DNA of 64,000 bases, from assembly GCA_029268065.1 (NCBI GenBank), contig JAJUHC010000016.1, positions 1 through 64,000 of the forward strand. The letters run 5' to 3'. Positions 36,739 to 45,514 of this stretch are shown in pieces. Made by a program: the position numbers and the translations under genes. A model generated the notes under the pieces. It saw only the letters and a program-made list of their open reading frames with translations. It was not told the DNA's origin and made no database searches. Each line of letters starts with the position of its first letter. Positions within the stretch are counted from its first letter, which is position 1. This DNA is from Clostridiales bacterium (GTDB lineage: Bacteria; Bacillota; Clostridia; Oscillospirales; Oscillospiraceae).

Positions 36739-37773
36739 TCACATATCCAGGCTTTGCTGCCCCACAAAAGCAATCCCCAGGTGCTCGTAAGCCTTTCTGG
36801 TAACGCATCTGCCACGCGGCGTCCTTGTGATGTAACCCTTCTGAAGCAGGTATGGCTCGTAGACGTCCTCCAGAGTGACCGTTTCCTCGTTTATTGTCGC
36901 TGCGAGCGTTTCAAGGCCGACAGGTCCTCCGCCGTAGTTTTCGATTATACTGCGGAGCATACGCCTGTCAATGGAATCGAGCCCGCAGTGGTCGACCTCA
37001 AGTCTCGTCAGCGCGTCGTCTGCCACTTCTCTGGTGATGACGCCGTTTGCGAGCACCTGTGCGAAATCGCGCACGCGTCTCAGCATCCTGTTTGCTATAC
37101 GCGGGGTACCCCTGCTGCGGGCGGCAAGTTCTCTTGCGCCGGACGGATCTATTCCGATCCCGAGTATTCTCGCGCTGCGCTCCACAATCCGCTGAAGCTC
37201 CTCGGTAGAATAAAGCTCAAGCCTCTCGACCACTCCGAAACGGTCCCTCAGAGGCGCCGAGAGCTGCCCCGATCGGGTGGTCGCCCCGATAAGCGTGAAT
37301 TTTTTCAGCTCAAGGCGTATTGAGCTCGCGGAAGGCCCCTTACCCATGATAATATCAAGGGCGTAATCCTCCATCGCGGGATACAGTATCTCCTCGACGG
37401 CTCTGTTGAGACGATGTATCTCATCCACAAACAGTATATCGTTTTCGTTCAGATTGGTTAAAAGCGCGGCCAGATCGCCCGGCTTCTCTATCGCCGGACC
37501 CGAGGTTATGCGCATGTTGACATTCATCTCGTTTGCTATTATCGAGGCCAGAGTGGTTTTGCCGAGCCCCGGGGGGCCGTGGAGCAGGACATGGTCGAGC
37601 GGCTCTCCGCGCATTTTGGCGGCTTCGATGTATACGGAGAGATTCTTCTTTGCTTTTTCCTGGCCGACATACTCCGAAAGTGTTTTCGGGCGCAGGGAGC
37701 TCTCGCCCTCGTCTTCCGCAATAAGCGAGGTCGTCACTATCGGTTCAAATTTTTCCGAGTAATCTATCGCCAT
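36739..37773 (-). CDS. ruvB: Holliday junction branch-migration helicase RuvB
   Basis: AAA+ motor of the RuvAB complex. 344 residues with [16 protein letters not shown], Walker [12 protein letters not shown], Walker [11 protein letters not shown], sensor [17 protein letters not shown] and a C-terminal winged helix ([14 protein letters not shown]). Last of the ruvC-ruvA-ruvB operon, 11 bases after ruvA. Confidence 0.97.
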   Translation of the reverse strand: MAIDYSEKFEPIVTTSLIAEDEGESSLRPKTLSEYVGQEKAKKNLSVYIEAAKMRGEPLDHVLLHGPPGLGKTTLASIIANEMNVNMRITSGPAIEKPGDLAALLTNLNENDILFVDEIHRLNRAVEEILYPAMEDYALDIIMGKGPSASSIRLELKKFTLIGATTRSGQLSAPLRDRFGVVERLELYSTEELQRIVERSARILGIGIDPSGARELAARSRGTPRIANRMLRRVRDFAQVLANGVITREVADDALTRLEVDHCGLDSIDRRMLRSIIENYGGGPVGLETLAATINEETVTLEDVYEPYLLQKGYITRTPRGRCVTRKAYEHLGIAFVGQQSLDM

Positions 37774-37784
37774 TTTTACGCCTT

Positions 37785-38381
37785 CTATCTCAGCATTTTC
37801 TTGAGGGCGTTCCGGATTACCTCCTCAAGCGGCAGTTCCATGTCCACTCCGCTCAGCGCGGAAGAAATCTCGCTCTGAGTATAACCAAGCACCGCGAGCG
37901 CGGAAGCCGCGTCGGAAGCCTTAGACAGGGACGCGCCGCTCAGCACGGGCACTGTGCCCGAAACGGGATATTCCGACAAATCCTTGGCGAGCTTGTCCTT
38001 GAGCTCAAGAATGATCCGCTGCGCGATCTTTTTCCCGATGCCCGGCGCAGTCGTCAGAGCTTTATCGTTGTTTGTGATAACCGAGGCTGCAAAGCTTTCC
38101 GGCGTGTTTGAGGACAGGATCGAGAGCGCGGCCCTGGGCCCCACTCCGGACACCCCGATAAGCATTTCAAAGCAGCGCCGCTCGCTTTCCGTAAAAAAGC
38201 CGTATATGTCGAAGGCGTCTTCTCTTATATGGCAATATGTATACAGCTTCGCTTTTTCGCCTGTTTTAAGGAAAGAGAGGGTGTTTGCGGTAGTATGGCA
38301 GGCATATCCGACGCCTCCGCAGTCTATTACCGCGAGGCTGGGCTCGATATGCGCGACCTCTCCGCTCAAATAGTAGAACAT
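37785..38381 (-). CDS. ruvA: Holliday junction DNA helicase subunit RuvA
   Basis: Tetrameric junction-binding protein. 198 residues: N-terminal OB fold ([20 protein letters not shown]), two helix-hairpin-helix motifs ([14 protein letters not shown] and [16 protein letters not shown]) and the C-terminal RuvB-binding domain. Its start overlaps ruvC by 16 bases, with AGGAGGAG inside ruvC as ribosome site. Confidence 0.96.
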   Translation of the reverse strand: MFYYLSGEVAHIEPSLAVIDCGGVGYACHTTANTLSFLKTGEKAKLYTYCHIREDAFDIYGFFTESERRCFEMLIGVSGVGPRAALSILSSNTPESFAASVITNNDKALTTAPGIGKKIAQRIILELKDKLAKDLSEYPVSGTVPVLSGASLSKASDAASALAVLGYTQSEISSALSGVDMELPLEEVIRNALKKMLR

Positions 38382-38881
38382 GTACCGGCTCCTCCTACTG
38401 TATTAAGAAGCGATTCAGCGCTTCTGGCATGGCACAGTGCGATGGCAAGCGCATCGGCGGCGTCGTCAGGCTTGGGAACCGCTTCGAGCTTCAGAAGTCT
38501 CCGCACCATCTCCATGACCTGAGATTTCTGCGCGCGCCCGTATCCCGCCACGGTCTGCTTGACCTGCAGCGGAGTGTACTCAAACAGCGGAACGGACATG
38601 TTTACGCCGGCGAGAAGCAGTACGCCCCGCCCGTGGGATACCGCTATGCCCGTTTTGAGGTTTGTGTTGAAGAAAAGCTCCTCCACGGCTATCGCGTCCG
38701 GCCTGTAAGTATCGATAAGCTGCAGAGCGTCGTTGTATATGCAGCCGAGCCTCTGCGACAGCGGCATGTCTGAGGGCGTAGTGATAACGCCGTAGCGAAC
38801 GGGCTGCTGAAGGTTTTTTTCCGAGCTGATGATCCCAAAGCCAACCGTTGCGATTCCCGGGTCAAAACCCAATACAATCAA
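38366..38881 (-). CDS. ruvC: Crossover junction endodeoxyribonuclease RuvC
   Basis: Resolves Holliday junctions. 171 residues with the RNase H-fold acidic residues in GFDPGIATVGFGI, VEELFFNTN and the C-terminal PDDAADALAIALCH. First gene of the ruvCAB operon. Confidence 0.96.
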   Translation of the reverse strand: MIVLGFDPGIATVGFGIISSEKNLQQPVRYGVITTPSDMPLSQRLGCIYNDALQLIDTYRPDAIAVEELFFNTNLKTGIAVSHGRGVLLLAGVNMSVPLFEYTPLQVKQTVAGYGRAQKSQVMEMVRRLLKLEAVPKPDDAADALAIALCHARSAESLLNTVGGAGTCSTI

Positions 38882-38960
38882 TCCTCGCGCCTCCCAACAG
38901 ATAAAATTTTACCACAAATCTTTATTATTGCAACACGGGAAATTTCTGTCACAAAAACGG

Positions 38961-38985
38961 GAAAAGCAGGAGTAAACGCTCCTGC
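38961..38985 (-). terminator. Terminator after xerD
   Basis: On the minus strand GCAGGAG-CGTTTA-CTCCTGC followed by TTTTCCCGTTTTT, 19 bases after the xerD stop. Confidence 0.8.
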
Positions 38986-39003
38986 CTTGAATATACCGTG
39001 AGA

Positions 39004-39894
39004 TTAGGCTCTGGGATGTGCCCGGTTGTAGACGTCCTTCAGCTTGTTTTTTACAAGCTGTGCGTAAACCTGCGTTGAGGATATGTCGGCGTGCCCCAGC
39101 ATCTCCTGTATAGAGCGGAGGTCCGCGCCGTTTTCCAAAAGGTGTGCCGCAAAGGAATGCCTGAGGGTATGCGGCGTGATATCCTTCTCGATATGCGCCT
39201 TTTCCTGATAATGCTTAATTATTTTCCAAAAGCCCTGCCGGGACATCTTTTCACCGTTGACGTTTACAAAGACGACCGGCTCGCCCGGGTCGGCTATCAT
39301 CCGCGGCCTTGCCTGCGTCAGGTAATCGCTCAGAGCGCGAATGGCGACGGGATACATCGGTATAAATCTTTCTTTTCCCTTGCTTTCGCACCTTATGACT
39401 CCGACATCAAGATTTATGTCCTTTTCCTGAAGCTCGATAAGCTCGCTCACGCGTATGCCGGTCGCGTAAAGAAGCTCAAGCATGGCTTTGTCCCGGTAGC
39501 CTTTGGCGTCCTTGCATTCCGGCTGCTCCAAAAGCCTTTCGACCTCGTCGCCGCTGAGAATCTGAGGCAGCTTTTTTTGCTGCTTGTCAGGTATAATCTC
39601 ATCGATGGGATTGTCCTTCGTAACGCCTATCGTGTAAAGGTACCTGTAAAAACACCTGAGGGAGGCAATAGAGCGGGAGATAGTCGAAACCGATTTTCCG
39701 TTTTTCTTGAGCCAGAATATGTATGCCTCAGCCTGCTTTCGGTCAATCGATGAAAAGCCGGGAAGCTTTTCTCTTTGGATAAATCTTTCAAACTGGTTGA
39801 CGTCTCTCACATAGGAAAGGAGGGTGTTTTTAGAAACATGCTTGGCATCTTCCAAATAGCGTTCAAAATTATTAACGTAAACAGAATCAGTCAA
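39004..39894 (-). CDS. xerD: Site-specific tyrosine recombinase XerD
   Basis: Resolves chromosome dimers at dif with XerC or alone. 296 residues: N-terminal SAM-like core-binding domain and catalytic domain with ATGIRVSEL (Arg), HTLRHSFAAHLLENG (His, Arg), LGHADISSTQVYAQ (His, Tyr). It follows the SpoIIM-like gene by 23 bases, an order resembling B. subtilis where spoIIM lies near ripX/xerD, which favours the housekeeping recombinase over a mobile-element integrase. Confidence 0.92.
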   Translation of the reverse strand: MTDSVYVNNFERYLEDAKHVSKNTLLSYVRDVNQFERFIQREKLPGFSSIDRKQAEAYIFWLKKNGKSVSTISRSIASLRCFYRYLYTIGVTKDNPIDEIIPDKQQKKLPQILSGDEVERLLEQPECKDAKGYRDKAMLELLYATGIRVSELIELQEKDINLDVGVIRCESKGKERFIPMYPVAIRALSDYLTQARPRMIADPGEPVVFVNVNGEKMSRQGFWKIIKHYQEKAHIEKDITPHTLRHSFAAHLLENGADLRSIQEMLGHADISSTQVYAQLVKNKLKDVYNRAHPRA

Positions 39895-39917
39895 CGCTTG
39901 ACTCTCCTCTCCGGGAA

Positions 39918-40529
39918 TTAATTGACCTTAAAAATAATGGCGGCTAATACAGGCAGGGCGTAAGCCTCTATAACAGCGGAACAGAAAAGCGCGGCAAAGC
40001 AGTAAAGGCTGCGCAGAAAGAACGCTTTGTCATATACATAGCGCAGGGACTTGCGGTAGAGTACTCCCGATGTGAGCTCAAGGGAAGAATTGAAGGACTG
40101 CACGGCGAGAATAAAAAAGCAGGGCAAGGCTATTATCGAAGGCAGCCCAAAGCGGAAAAATGCAACAAAAAATCCGCCTTTGCCAAGAGCGCGAACCGCC
40201 GCCGCCGCAGATAAGCTTAGGAAAAAGCCCTTGAGACAGGAAATAAGCGGAAGAAGCAAAAAGCCGGGGATAACAAAACCGAGCAAAAAAGCGGCGAAAT
40301 GAAACGGAACGGCAGCAAGGAAAACCTCGAAAAGGCTCTTGCCGCCATACAAGACGCCGCCCTCTTCCATTAATAGACGCCCCAGGGAAAGCACCTTGTC
40401 TGACGGAATATAGTTGGCGGACAGGGTGCCGACAAGGGCGCCAAAAAGGAAAAAGGAAGCGCAGACTGGAAAACCCGCCGCCCTTAAACGGCCGGAACAG
40501 AAGCTAAATCCGGTATTACTCAGGCTCAT
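39918..40529 (-). CDS. spoIIM: Stage II sporulation protein M-like membrane protein
   Basis: About 203 residues and five predicted membrane segments (for example FFLFGALVGTLSANYI, FHFAAFLLGFVIPGFLLLPLI, PVLAAIIF). SpoIIM forms the DMP engulfment complex with SpoIID and SpoIIP. The call rests on topology, size and the conserved linkage with xerD rather than a single diagnostic motif. Start placed at the ATG at 40529, which has GGGGTGAT upstream; the track start 10 codons earlier lacks one. Confidence 0.6.
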   Translation of the reverse strand: MSLSNTGFSFCSGRLRAAGFPVCASFFLFGALVGTLSANYIPSDKVLSLGRLLMEEGGVLYGGKSLFEVFLAAVPFHFAAFLLGFVIPGFLLLPLISCLKGFFLSLSAAAAVRALGKGGFFVAFFRFGLPSIIALPCFFILAVQSFNSSLELTSGVLYRKSLRYVYDKAFFLRSLYCFAALFCSAVIEAYALPVLAAIIFKVN

Positions 40530-40886
40530 TAAAATCACCCCGTAACACAATATGGACAAGAGGTGAATTTAATAACTAATTAACGTAAATTTCTTCGGTA
40601 ATTAATATATTACAACCTTTATGCATTATCAAGCGAAAATGAAGCGGATTTTAATTTTTGTATATTATGACAAAATATTATGTAAACAAATTTATGTAAA
40701 CCTCGCAACTACATAGCCTCGATGCTGCCCGCGAGTCGGCTTGAAATCAACATTTTGTATAATTCACTTTTTATAATTCTATATATTGAGCAGCCTGCGT
40801 AAAATTATGTCAACTTATTCTCCTGCAGCCGACAAGCCCGCTTCGCCTGATTTTACACACATTTGTAAAATATTACTCCATGTAAT
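40530..40886. other. 357-base gap without a gene
   Basis: AT-rich with two GC-richer islands. It contains an exact direct repeat TTATGTAAAC at 40678-40687 and 40692-40701 (period 14). I see no ORF with a ribosome site, no tRNA and no known riboswitch. It must hold the promoter of the leftward spoIIM-xerD unit and the 3' end of the TIGR04086 gene transcript. Confidence 0.5.
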
Positions 40887-41288
40887 TCAGATTCTTTTCG
40901 CCGACCTTGCGGACAATATCGCGCCCAGGACGCTTCCAATCAAGATTGACGCGAATATATAAGGGGTAAGGGCGCCCGTCAGAGCCTTGCTTTTGCTCAA
41001 AGCCGATATTATGAGCGTAAGCAAAAACATCACCGCGCCGGTTCCGAGTCCGGTTAAAAGGGCCTTGCCTTTCTGCCGCCTTGAAGCTGAATACGAGCCG
41101 AAGAGCGCCCCGAGCGCGACGGAAAGAATAGTCGCTTCCTTCATGTACATTTCCGGAATCTTATCCATTGAGGTTAAAACCGCAATTATCAGAAGTAAAA
41201 TCATCGCGGACATCAAGCCCGTCAATCCGCCAATGCCGGCATTCAAGAATACATTGGGTTCGGATCTCTCCCCGTTTTTACGCATCAT
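40887..41288 (-). CDS. TIGR04086 (YrzE-like) membrane protein
   Basis: About 134 residues with four predicted helices (GGLTGLMSAMILLLIIAVL, ATILSVALGALFGSYSA, GLGTGAVMFLLTLIISAL, YIFASILIGSVLGAILSA) and a basic loop SASRRQKGKALLTGLGTG, the TIGR04086 pattern. Function unknown. The ORF track adds 22 unsupported codons; GGGGGG precedes tandem ATGs at 41288 and 41285. Found near yajC in several Clostridia, as here. Confidence 0.65.
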   Translation of the reverse strand: MMRKNGERSEPNVFLNAGIGGLTGLMSAMILLLIIAVLTSMDKIPEMYMKEATILSVALGALFGSYSASRRQKGKALLTGLGTGAVMFLLTLIISALSKSKALTGALTPYIFASILIGSVLGAILSARSAKRI

Positions 41289-41406
41289 AAGCCCCCCCGG
41301 TTCAAATATGGTTTGTACCACATTCATATTCACCGGGAGGGCAATAAATACCAATTTTTTAAGTCAAGCCGCGGTTGTTCAAGCCGAGGGGCGCGACGGT
41401 ATGCGC

Positions 41407-41871
41407 CTACTGGTTTTCAAAGGAAATATTGACCTCCACGGGGACTCCGTCCGCGATAAGCTCCACGCAGAGTATCTGGTCCGAGCTCATCTTTACCGTG
41501 ACGTTTTCCCCTCTTAGCATGGTAGGCGTCGAAATATCTATTTTGATGCCCATATTGGAAAAGCTGGTGGCCGCGTTGGCCGTCAGCATATTTGTAAGCT
41601 CCGACACGGCGCTCCCGGCCATCTCGTCAAATTCCTCGATCGGCATGCCCATCATCATGGTTGAGGCAATTTTCTTAGCCGATTCAACCTCCAGCATATA
41701 TACGACGTTGCCTCTGATGTCTCCCACGAGGCCGAGCACTATGATTACTCCGGAGCCGGCGACTTCGTTCGTTTTCGCGCAGAGCTTGCCCAGCTTAATG
41801 TCGCAGAATCCCAGCTGCGGCATTACGGTCGTGAAGGATTCAATAAACGGGTTTACGCATTTTGCGTCCAT
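41407..41871 (-). CDS. cheX: CheX-type phosphatase protein
   Basis: 154 residues of the CheC/CheX/FliY phosphatase fold. The active-site helix reads SAVSELTNMLTANAAT, with the E-x2-N motif used to dephosphorylate CheY-P. It overlaps the upstream response regulator-CheX gene by 19 bases, so both proteins are made together. No chemotaxis or flagellar genes are in the window, so the target is likely the receiver of its partner. Confidence 0.85.
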   Translation of the reverse strand: MDAKCVNPFIESFTTVMPQLGFCDIKLGKLCAKTNEVAGSGVIIVLGLVGDIRGNVVYMLEVESAKKIASTMMMGMPIEEFDEMAGSAVSELTNMLTANAATSFSNMGIKIDISTPTMLRGENVTVKMSSDQILCVELIADGVPVEVNISFENQ

Positions 41872-42725
41872 TCCGCATCCCCCTTTGTAAAGCCGACGTT
41901 AAGCAGGAATTCGCCGAGACTTGATTCCGCAATGGCCGTCATGGTAGTGAAGTTTGGCGCCGAGATGAGCACGCTGTCGCCGGTAAGTATGGAAGGAGGA
42001 GCCACTCGAAGCCCGAGGGCTTTATTTTTTCTGTTCAATATGGAACAGGCGTTGCCGGCAATAATGTTGGCGAATTCGGAGAGGGCCGCGACCATTTCGT
42101 CGTTGCTCTTCGGCTCCCTTTTGAAGACCGCCGCCGCTATGTTGTTTGCCGTTTCCTTTGAGATGTCAATAAGCATCCTGCCGGCAAACTTGCCTATAAT
42201 GCCTATAATAATCGACATTCCCTCCGACAGCTGCTCTTTTGAGCACGAAAACTCGGACTTATAGGTGAGCAGTGTCTTGGTCATCTTGTTGAGGCCGTCC
42301 AGCAGGGCTTCCTTAAAGACCGGAAAATACTCCTTTTGAAGATACTTGTACAACTCCTCGGTAGCCATTACTCTTGTGATCATCATTATGAGCTCGTCGC
42401 CGTCAAAAGGCTTCTGGATATATGCCGAAACCTTGTTTTTCTTCGCGTTGGCAACTATTTCATCGTCCATCATCGAGCTTATTACAATAACCTTGACGTT
42501 TTCGTCGATTTCATGTATCGCCCGCGTGCACTCAAGACCGTCGGTGCCGGGCAGCGTCATGTCCATAGTAACCAGATTCGGCTTTTTTTCTTTGACTACG
42601 GACTTTACCTCATCCAGTGAGCCGGCCTCCCCGACCACCTCATAACCGTTTGACTCGAGTATGTTTCTGATAAATGCGATCGAAAACGCCGAGTCGTCCA
42701 CTATGACTATTCTGATTTTTTCCAA
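41853..42725 (-). CDS. Response regulator: receiver fused to CheX-like domain
   Basis: 290 residues: a CheY-like receiver (about 1-120; IVDDSAF acid pair, VTMDMTLPG phospho-Asp, VISSM, YIQKPF Lys) then a linker and a CheX/CheC-like domain (about 150-285) containing ALSEFANIIAGNACS with the E-x2-N pattern. No DNA-binding domain. The fusion could dephosphorylate itself or a CheY. Coupled to a stand-alone CheX by a 19-base overlap. Its relation to motility cannot be judged here. Confidence 0.85.
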   Translation of the reverse strand: MEKIRIVIVDDSAFSIAFIRNILESNGYEVVGEAGSLDEVKSVVKEKKPNLVTMDMTLPGTDGLECTRAIHEIDENVKVIVISSMMDDEIVANAKKNKVSAYIQKPFDGDELIMMITRVMATEELYKYLQKEYFPVFKEALLDGLNKMTKTLLTYKSEFSCSKEQLSEGMSIIIGIIGKFAGRMLIDISKETANNIAAAVFKREPKSNDEMVAALSEFANIIAGNACSILNRKNKALGLRVAPPSILTGDSVLISAPNFTTMTAIAESSLGEFLLNVGFTKGDAEWTQNA

Positions 42726-42835
42726 TTTTAATCACAACCTTTTCGGAGATTTTTCTCATACTTCCTTTCACAATATTTATCGGTCTGTTTTTTAAATTTT
42801 TCATGCCGTATTCAAAAAATATAAAAAATAAACAA

Positions 42836-42888
42836 TAAAAAGCCCCGGGCGTCGGGATGGGCAAGCCATTTTCCGCTACCAAGGGCTT
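42836..42888 (-). terminator. Imperfect hairpin with T-tract after yajC
   Basis: On the minus strand AAGCCC pairs with GGGCTT followed by TTTATTG, over a long 37-base loop with possible inner pairing. It could be a weak terminator after yajC or part of a small structured RNA. Confidence 0.35.
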
Positions 42889-42916
42889 AATTACAATATT
42901 TAGTATTAAAAAGCCG

Positions 42917-43225
42917 TTATTTGTTTTCCTTCTCCTTCTTCGGAACCGGCCTTGCGTTCGGATCGAAGCCGTTCTTTGTGGAAACGCCCCAGTTTTTTAT
43001 CTGAACGCGCACCCTGTCCTCTCCGGTCTCAATAACAAGCATATCGCCCTCGACGCTGATAACCTTTCCAACTATTCCGCCGATCGTCACCACTTCGTCG
43101 CCGGGAGCAATTTCTTTTCTCATCTGAGCGATGGCTTTTCTCTTCTTGCTGTCCGGGCGTATCATGAGGAAATAAAGAACTATGACCATGCCCACAAGAA
43201 AGATATAATAAGTGTATTGTTCCAT
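42917..43225 (-). CDS. yajC: Preprotein translocase subunit YajC
   Basis: 102 residues: one N-terminal helix (YYIFLVGMVIVLYFLMIRP) then the YajC domain (GDEVVTIGGIVGKVISVEGD). An accessory of SecDF-YajC in protein export. AGGAGG precedes the ATG. It sits after tgt, as in many bacteria, but has its own promoter. Confidence 0.95.
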   Translation of the reverse strand: MEQYTYYIFLVGMVIVLYFLMIRPDSKKRKAIAQMRKEIAPGDEVVTIGGIVGKVISVEGDMLVIETGEDRVRVQIKNWGVSTKNGFDPNARPVPKKEKENK

Positions 43226-43272
43226 CTCTGAACCTCCTGTAATAATTCGGCGGAAAACTGCCTAACAGTTTT

Positions 43273-43301
43273 ATTATATACGTTATCATGTAAAAATACA
43301 A
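43273..43301 (-). promoter_or_regulatory. yajC promoter
   Basis: On the minus strand TTGTAT and TATAAT with a 17-base spacer, about 48 bases upstream of the yajC ATG and directly after the tgt stop. A small AAAACTG/CAGTTTT hairpin follows in the leader. Confidence 0.55.
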
Positions 43302-43307
43302 GAATAA

Positions 43308-44438
43308 TTACTCAAGGCAAGCAAATTTTTCATAAAAGCGCAGTCTAAACTGGCTATAATCCCCAAATTCAAGCTCAAAACGAATTTTTTCCATTAATTT
43401 ATTGTAAAAATACAGATTATGGATAACGGCATGCCTCATGGCGAGCATTTCTTCAGCCTTAAAGAGATGCCTGAGGTATGCCCTCGAATAGCGCTTGCAT
43501 ACAGGGCAGCCGCAGCTCGGGTCGATGGGCAGCGGATCGTTCTCATATCTCTTGTTTCGGATGTTCAAGACACCGTCCCAGGTGTAGAGCCGCCCATGCC
43601 TTCCGTTCCTGGCGGGCATGACGCAGTCGAAAAAGTCTATGCCCCTGTAAACGCTTTCAATAATGTTCAGCGGCGTCCCTACGCCCATCAGATAGCGCGG
43701 CCTGTCCGCGGGCATGTGCTCCTCCACGCATTCTATCGTATCGTACATCTCCTCAGCGGTCTCGCCGACGGCCAGCCCCCCGATAGCATAGCCCGGCAAA
43801 TCCAGCTCTGCGATCCTGTCCATGTGTTCGCATCTGAGGTCCTTATAGGTGGCGCCCTGATTTATTCCGAAAAGCATCTGTCCCGGATTCACCGCCCCCG
43901 CTTCCCTGTTCAGGCGTTCCAGCTCGTCGCGGCAGCGGACGAGCCAGCGATAGGTACGGTCGCAGGATTTTTTCACGTAGTCGTATGCCGAAGGTATCTC
44001 TACGCACTCGTCGAAGGCCATCGCTATATCCGAGCCGAGGTTTGACTGTATCCGCATACTTTCCTCCGGCCCCATGAATATATGCCTTCCGTCAACGTGC
44101 GAATTGAATCTTACGCCCTCCTCGCTTATTTTTCTGAGTCCGGAGAGCGAATATATCTGAAAGCCTCCGCTGTCAGTCAGTATAGGTCCGTTCCAGTCCA
44201 TAAATCTGTGCAGGCCGCCAAGACTCCTTATAAGCCCGTCGCCCGGTCTCACATGCAGGTGGTAGGTATTTGAAAGCTCAATCTGACAGCCTATGCGCTC
44301 AAGGTCCTCCGACGAAAGAGCCCCTTTGATTGCCGCCTGAGTGCCTACGTTCATGAATACCGGAGTCTGCACGACTCCGTGCGGGGTTTCAAAGGAACCG
44401 AGCCTTGCCTTGCCCTGAGTACATTTAAGTTTAAACAT
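43308..44438 (-). CDS. tgt: tRNA-guanine transglycosylase
   Basis: Exchanges G34 for preQ1 in tRNAs with GUN anticodons, toward queuosine. 376 residues from the ATG at 44438 (AAAGGTGA upstream): ILTDSGGFQIYSL (catalytic Asp region), DCVMPARNGRHG and the zinc site CGCPVCKRYSRAYLRHLF. 53 bases after queA. The order queA-tgt-yajC is the common one. Confidence 0.97.
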   Translation of the reverse strand: MFKLKCTQGKARLGSFETPHGVVQTPVFMNVGTQAAIKGALSSEDLERIGCQIELSNTYHLHVRPGDGLIRSLGGLHRFMDWNGPILTDSGGFQIYSLSGLRKISEEGVRFNSHVDGRHIFMGPEESMRIQSNLGSDIAMAFDECVEIPSAYDYVKKSCDRTYRWLVRCRDELERLNREAGAVNPGQMLFGINQGATYKDLRCEHMDRIAELDLPGYAIGGLAVGETAEEMYDTIECVEEHMPADRPRYLMGVGTPLNIIESVYRGIDFFDCVMPARNGRHGRLYTWDGVLNIRNKRYENDPLPIDPSCGCPVCKRYSRAYLRHLFKAEEMLAMRHAVIHNLYFYNKLMEKIRFELEFGDYSQFRLRFYEKFACLE

Positions 44439-44491
44439 ATATTCACCTTTGTATATACCTTTGTATAAAAGAGGACGGTTATCCCGTCCGC

Positions 44492-45514
44492 TCAAATTAT
44501 TATCGTCGCGTCCCCGAAACTGAAAAACCTGTACCGCTCCCTGATCGCTTCCTCATACGCCCTTATTATGTTTTCCCTTCCTGCGAGAGCCGAGACAAGC
44601 ATAATAAGGGTGCTCTCCGGAAGGTGAAAGTTGGTTATAAGCCCGTCGACGCACTTGAAGCGGTAGCCGGGATAAATAAAAATGTTAGTCCACCCGGCGT
44701 ATTCGCGCACAAAACCGCCCTCATCGCAGCGCGACTCGAGCGTTCGGCAGGATGTTGTTCCGCAGGAAATTATCCTGCCTCCGGCTCGCTTTGCGGCGTT
44801 TATCTTATCGGCGGTTTCCTTCGAAATCATACAGTATTCGGCGTGCATCTCGTGGTCCTCGATGTTTTCAGCCTTGACGGGGCGGAAGGTGCCGAGTCCG
44901 ACGTGGAGGGTAATGCAGGCGATAAGCACTCCTTTTTCCTCAAGCTCCTTAAGCAGCTCTTTGGTGAAGTGCAGCCCCGCGGTAGGCGCCGCCGCCGAGC
45001 CGGGCTCCTTTGAATAAACGGTCTGGTACCGCTCCGAGTCCAGCAGCTCCTCTTTAATGTACGGAGGCAGGGGCATTTTGCCCAGCCTTTCGAGTATCTC
45101 CAGAAATATTCCCTCGTACTTAAATTCAATAAGCCTGTTTCCGCCGGGAGCCTTGTCCAATACCACCGCGCTCAGCTCCCCGTCCCCGAAAACCAGCTTC
45201 GTTCCCGGTTCGGTTTTTTTACCCGGCCTCGTAAGACACTCCCAAACCTTATTGCCTTTGTCCGTCAGGAGCACGACCTCAACCGCGCCTCCGCTTTCAC
45301 GCCTGCCGAAGAGCCTCGCCGGAATGACCCGCGAATCGTTCAGCACCAGGCAGTCGCCCGGCTTAACAAGACTCGGAAGGTCGTAAAAATGCAGGTGCCT
45401 GATGTTGCCCGAAAGCTTGTCGATCTCCATGAGCCTTGAATGGTCGCGCTTTTCGATAGGCGTCTGTGCGATAAGCTCCTCAGGCAGCTCAAAGTAAAAG
45501 TCACTCTTTTTCAT
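44492..45514 (-). CDS. queA: S-adenosylmethionine:tRNA ribosyltransferase-isomerase
   Basis: Adds the ribosyl part of SAM to preQ1 in tRNA giving epoxyqueuosine. 340 residues with [38 protein letters not shown] and [12 protein letters not shown]. Starts in an ATGA overlap with the SpoIID-like gene stop. No preQ1 riboswitch was seen upstream. Confidence 0.97.
   Translation of the reverse strand: MKKSDFYFELPEELIAQTPIEKRDHSRLMEIDKLSGNIRHLHFYDLPSLVKPGDCLVLNDSRVIPARLFGRRESGGAVEVVLLTDKGNKVWECLTRPGKKTEPGTKLVFGDGELSAVVLDKAPGGNRLIEFKYEGIFLEILERLGKMPLPPYIKEELLDSERYQTVYSKEPGSAAAPTAGLHFTKELLKELEEKGVLIACITLHVGLGTFRPVKAENIEDHEMHAEYCMISKETADKINAAKRAGGRIISCGTTSCRTLESRCDEGGFVREYAGWTNIFIYPGYRFKCVDGLITNFHLPESTLIMLVSALAGRENIIRAYEEAIRERYRFFSFGDATIII

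Noticed and set aside
39004-39894. Tyrosine recombinase as integrase of a mobile element
   Set aside because: Linked to a SpoIIM-like gene as in Bacillus xerD, with no attachment repeats or phage genes nearby.
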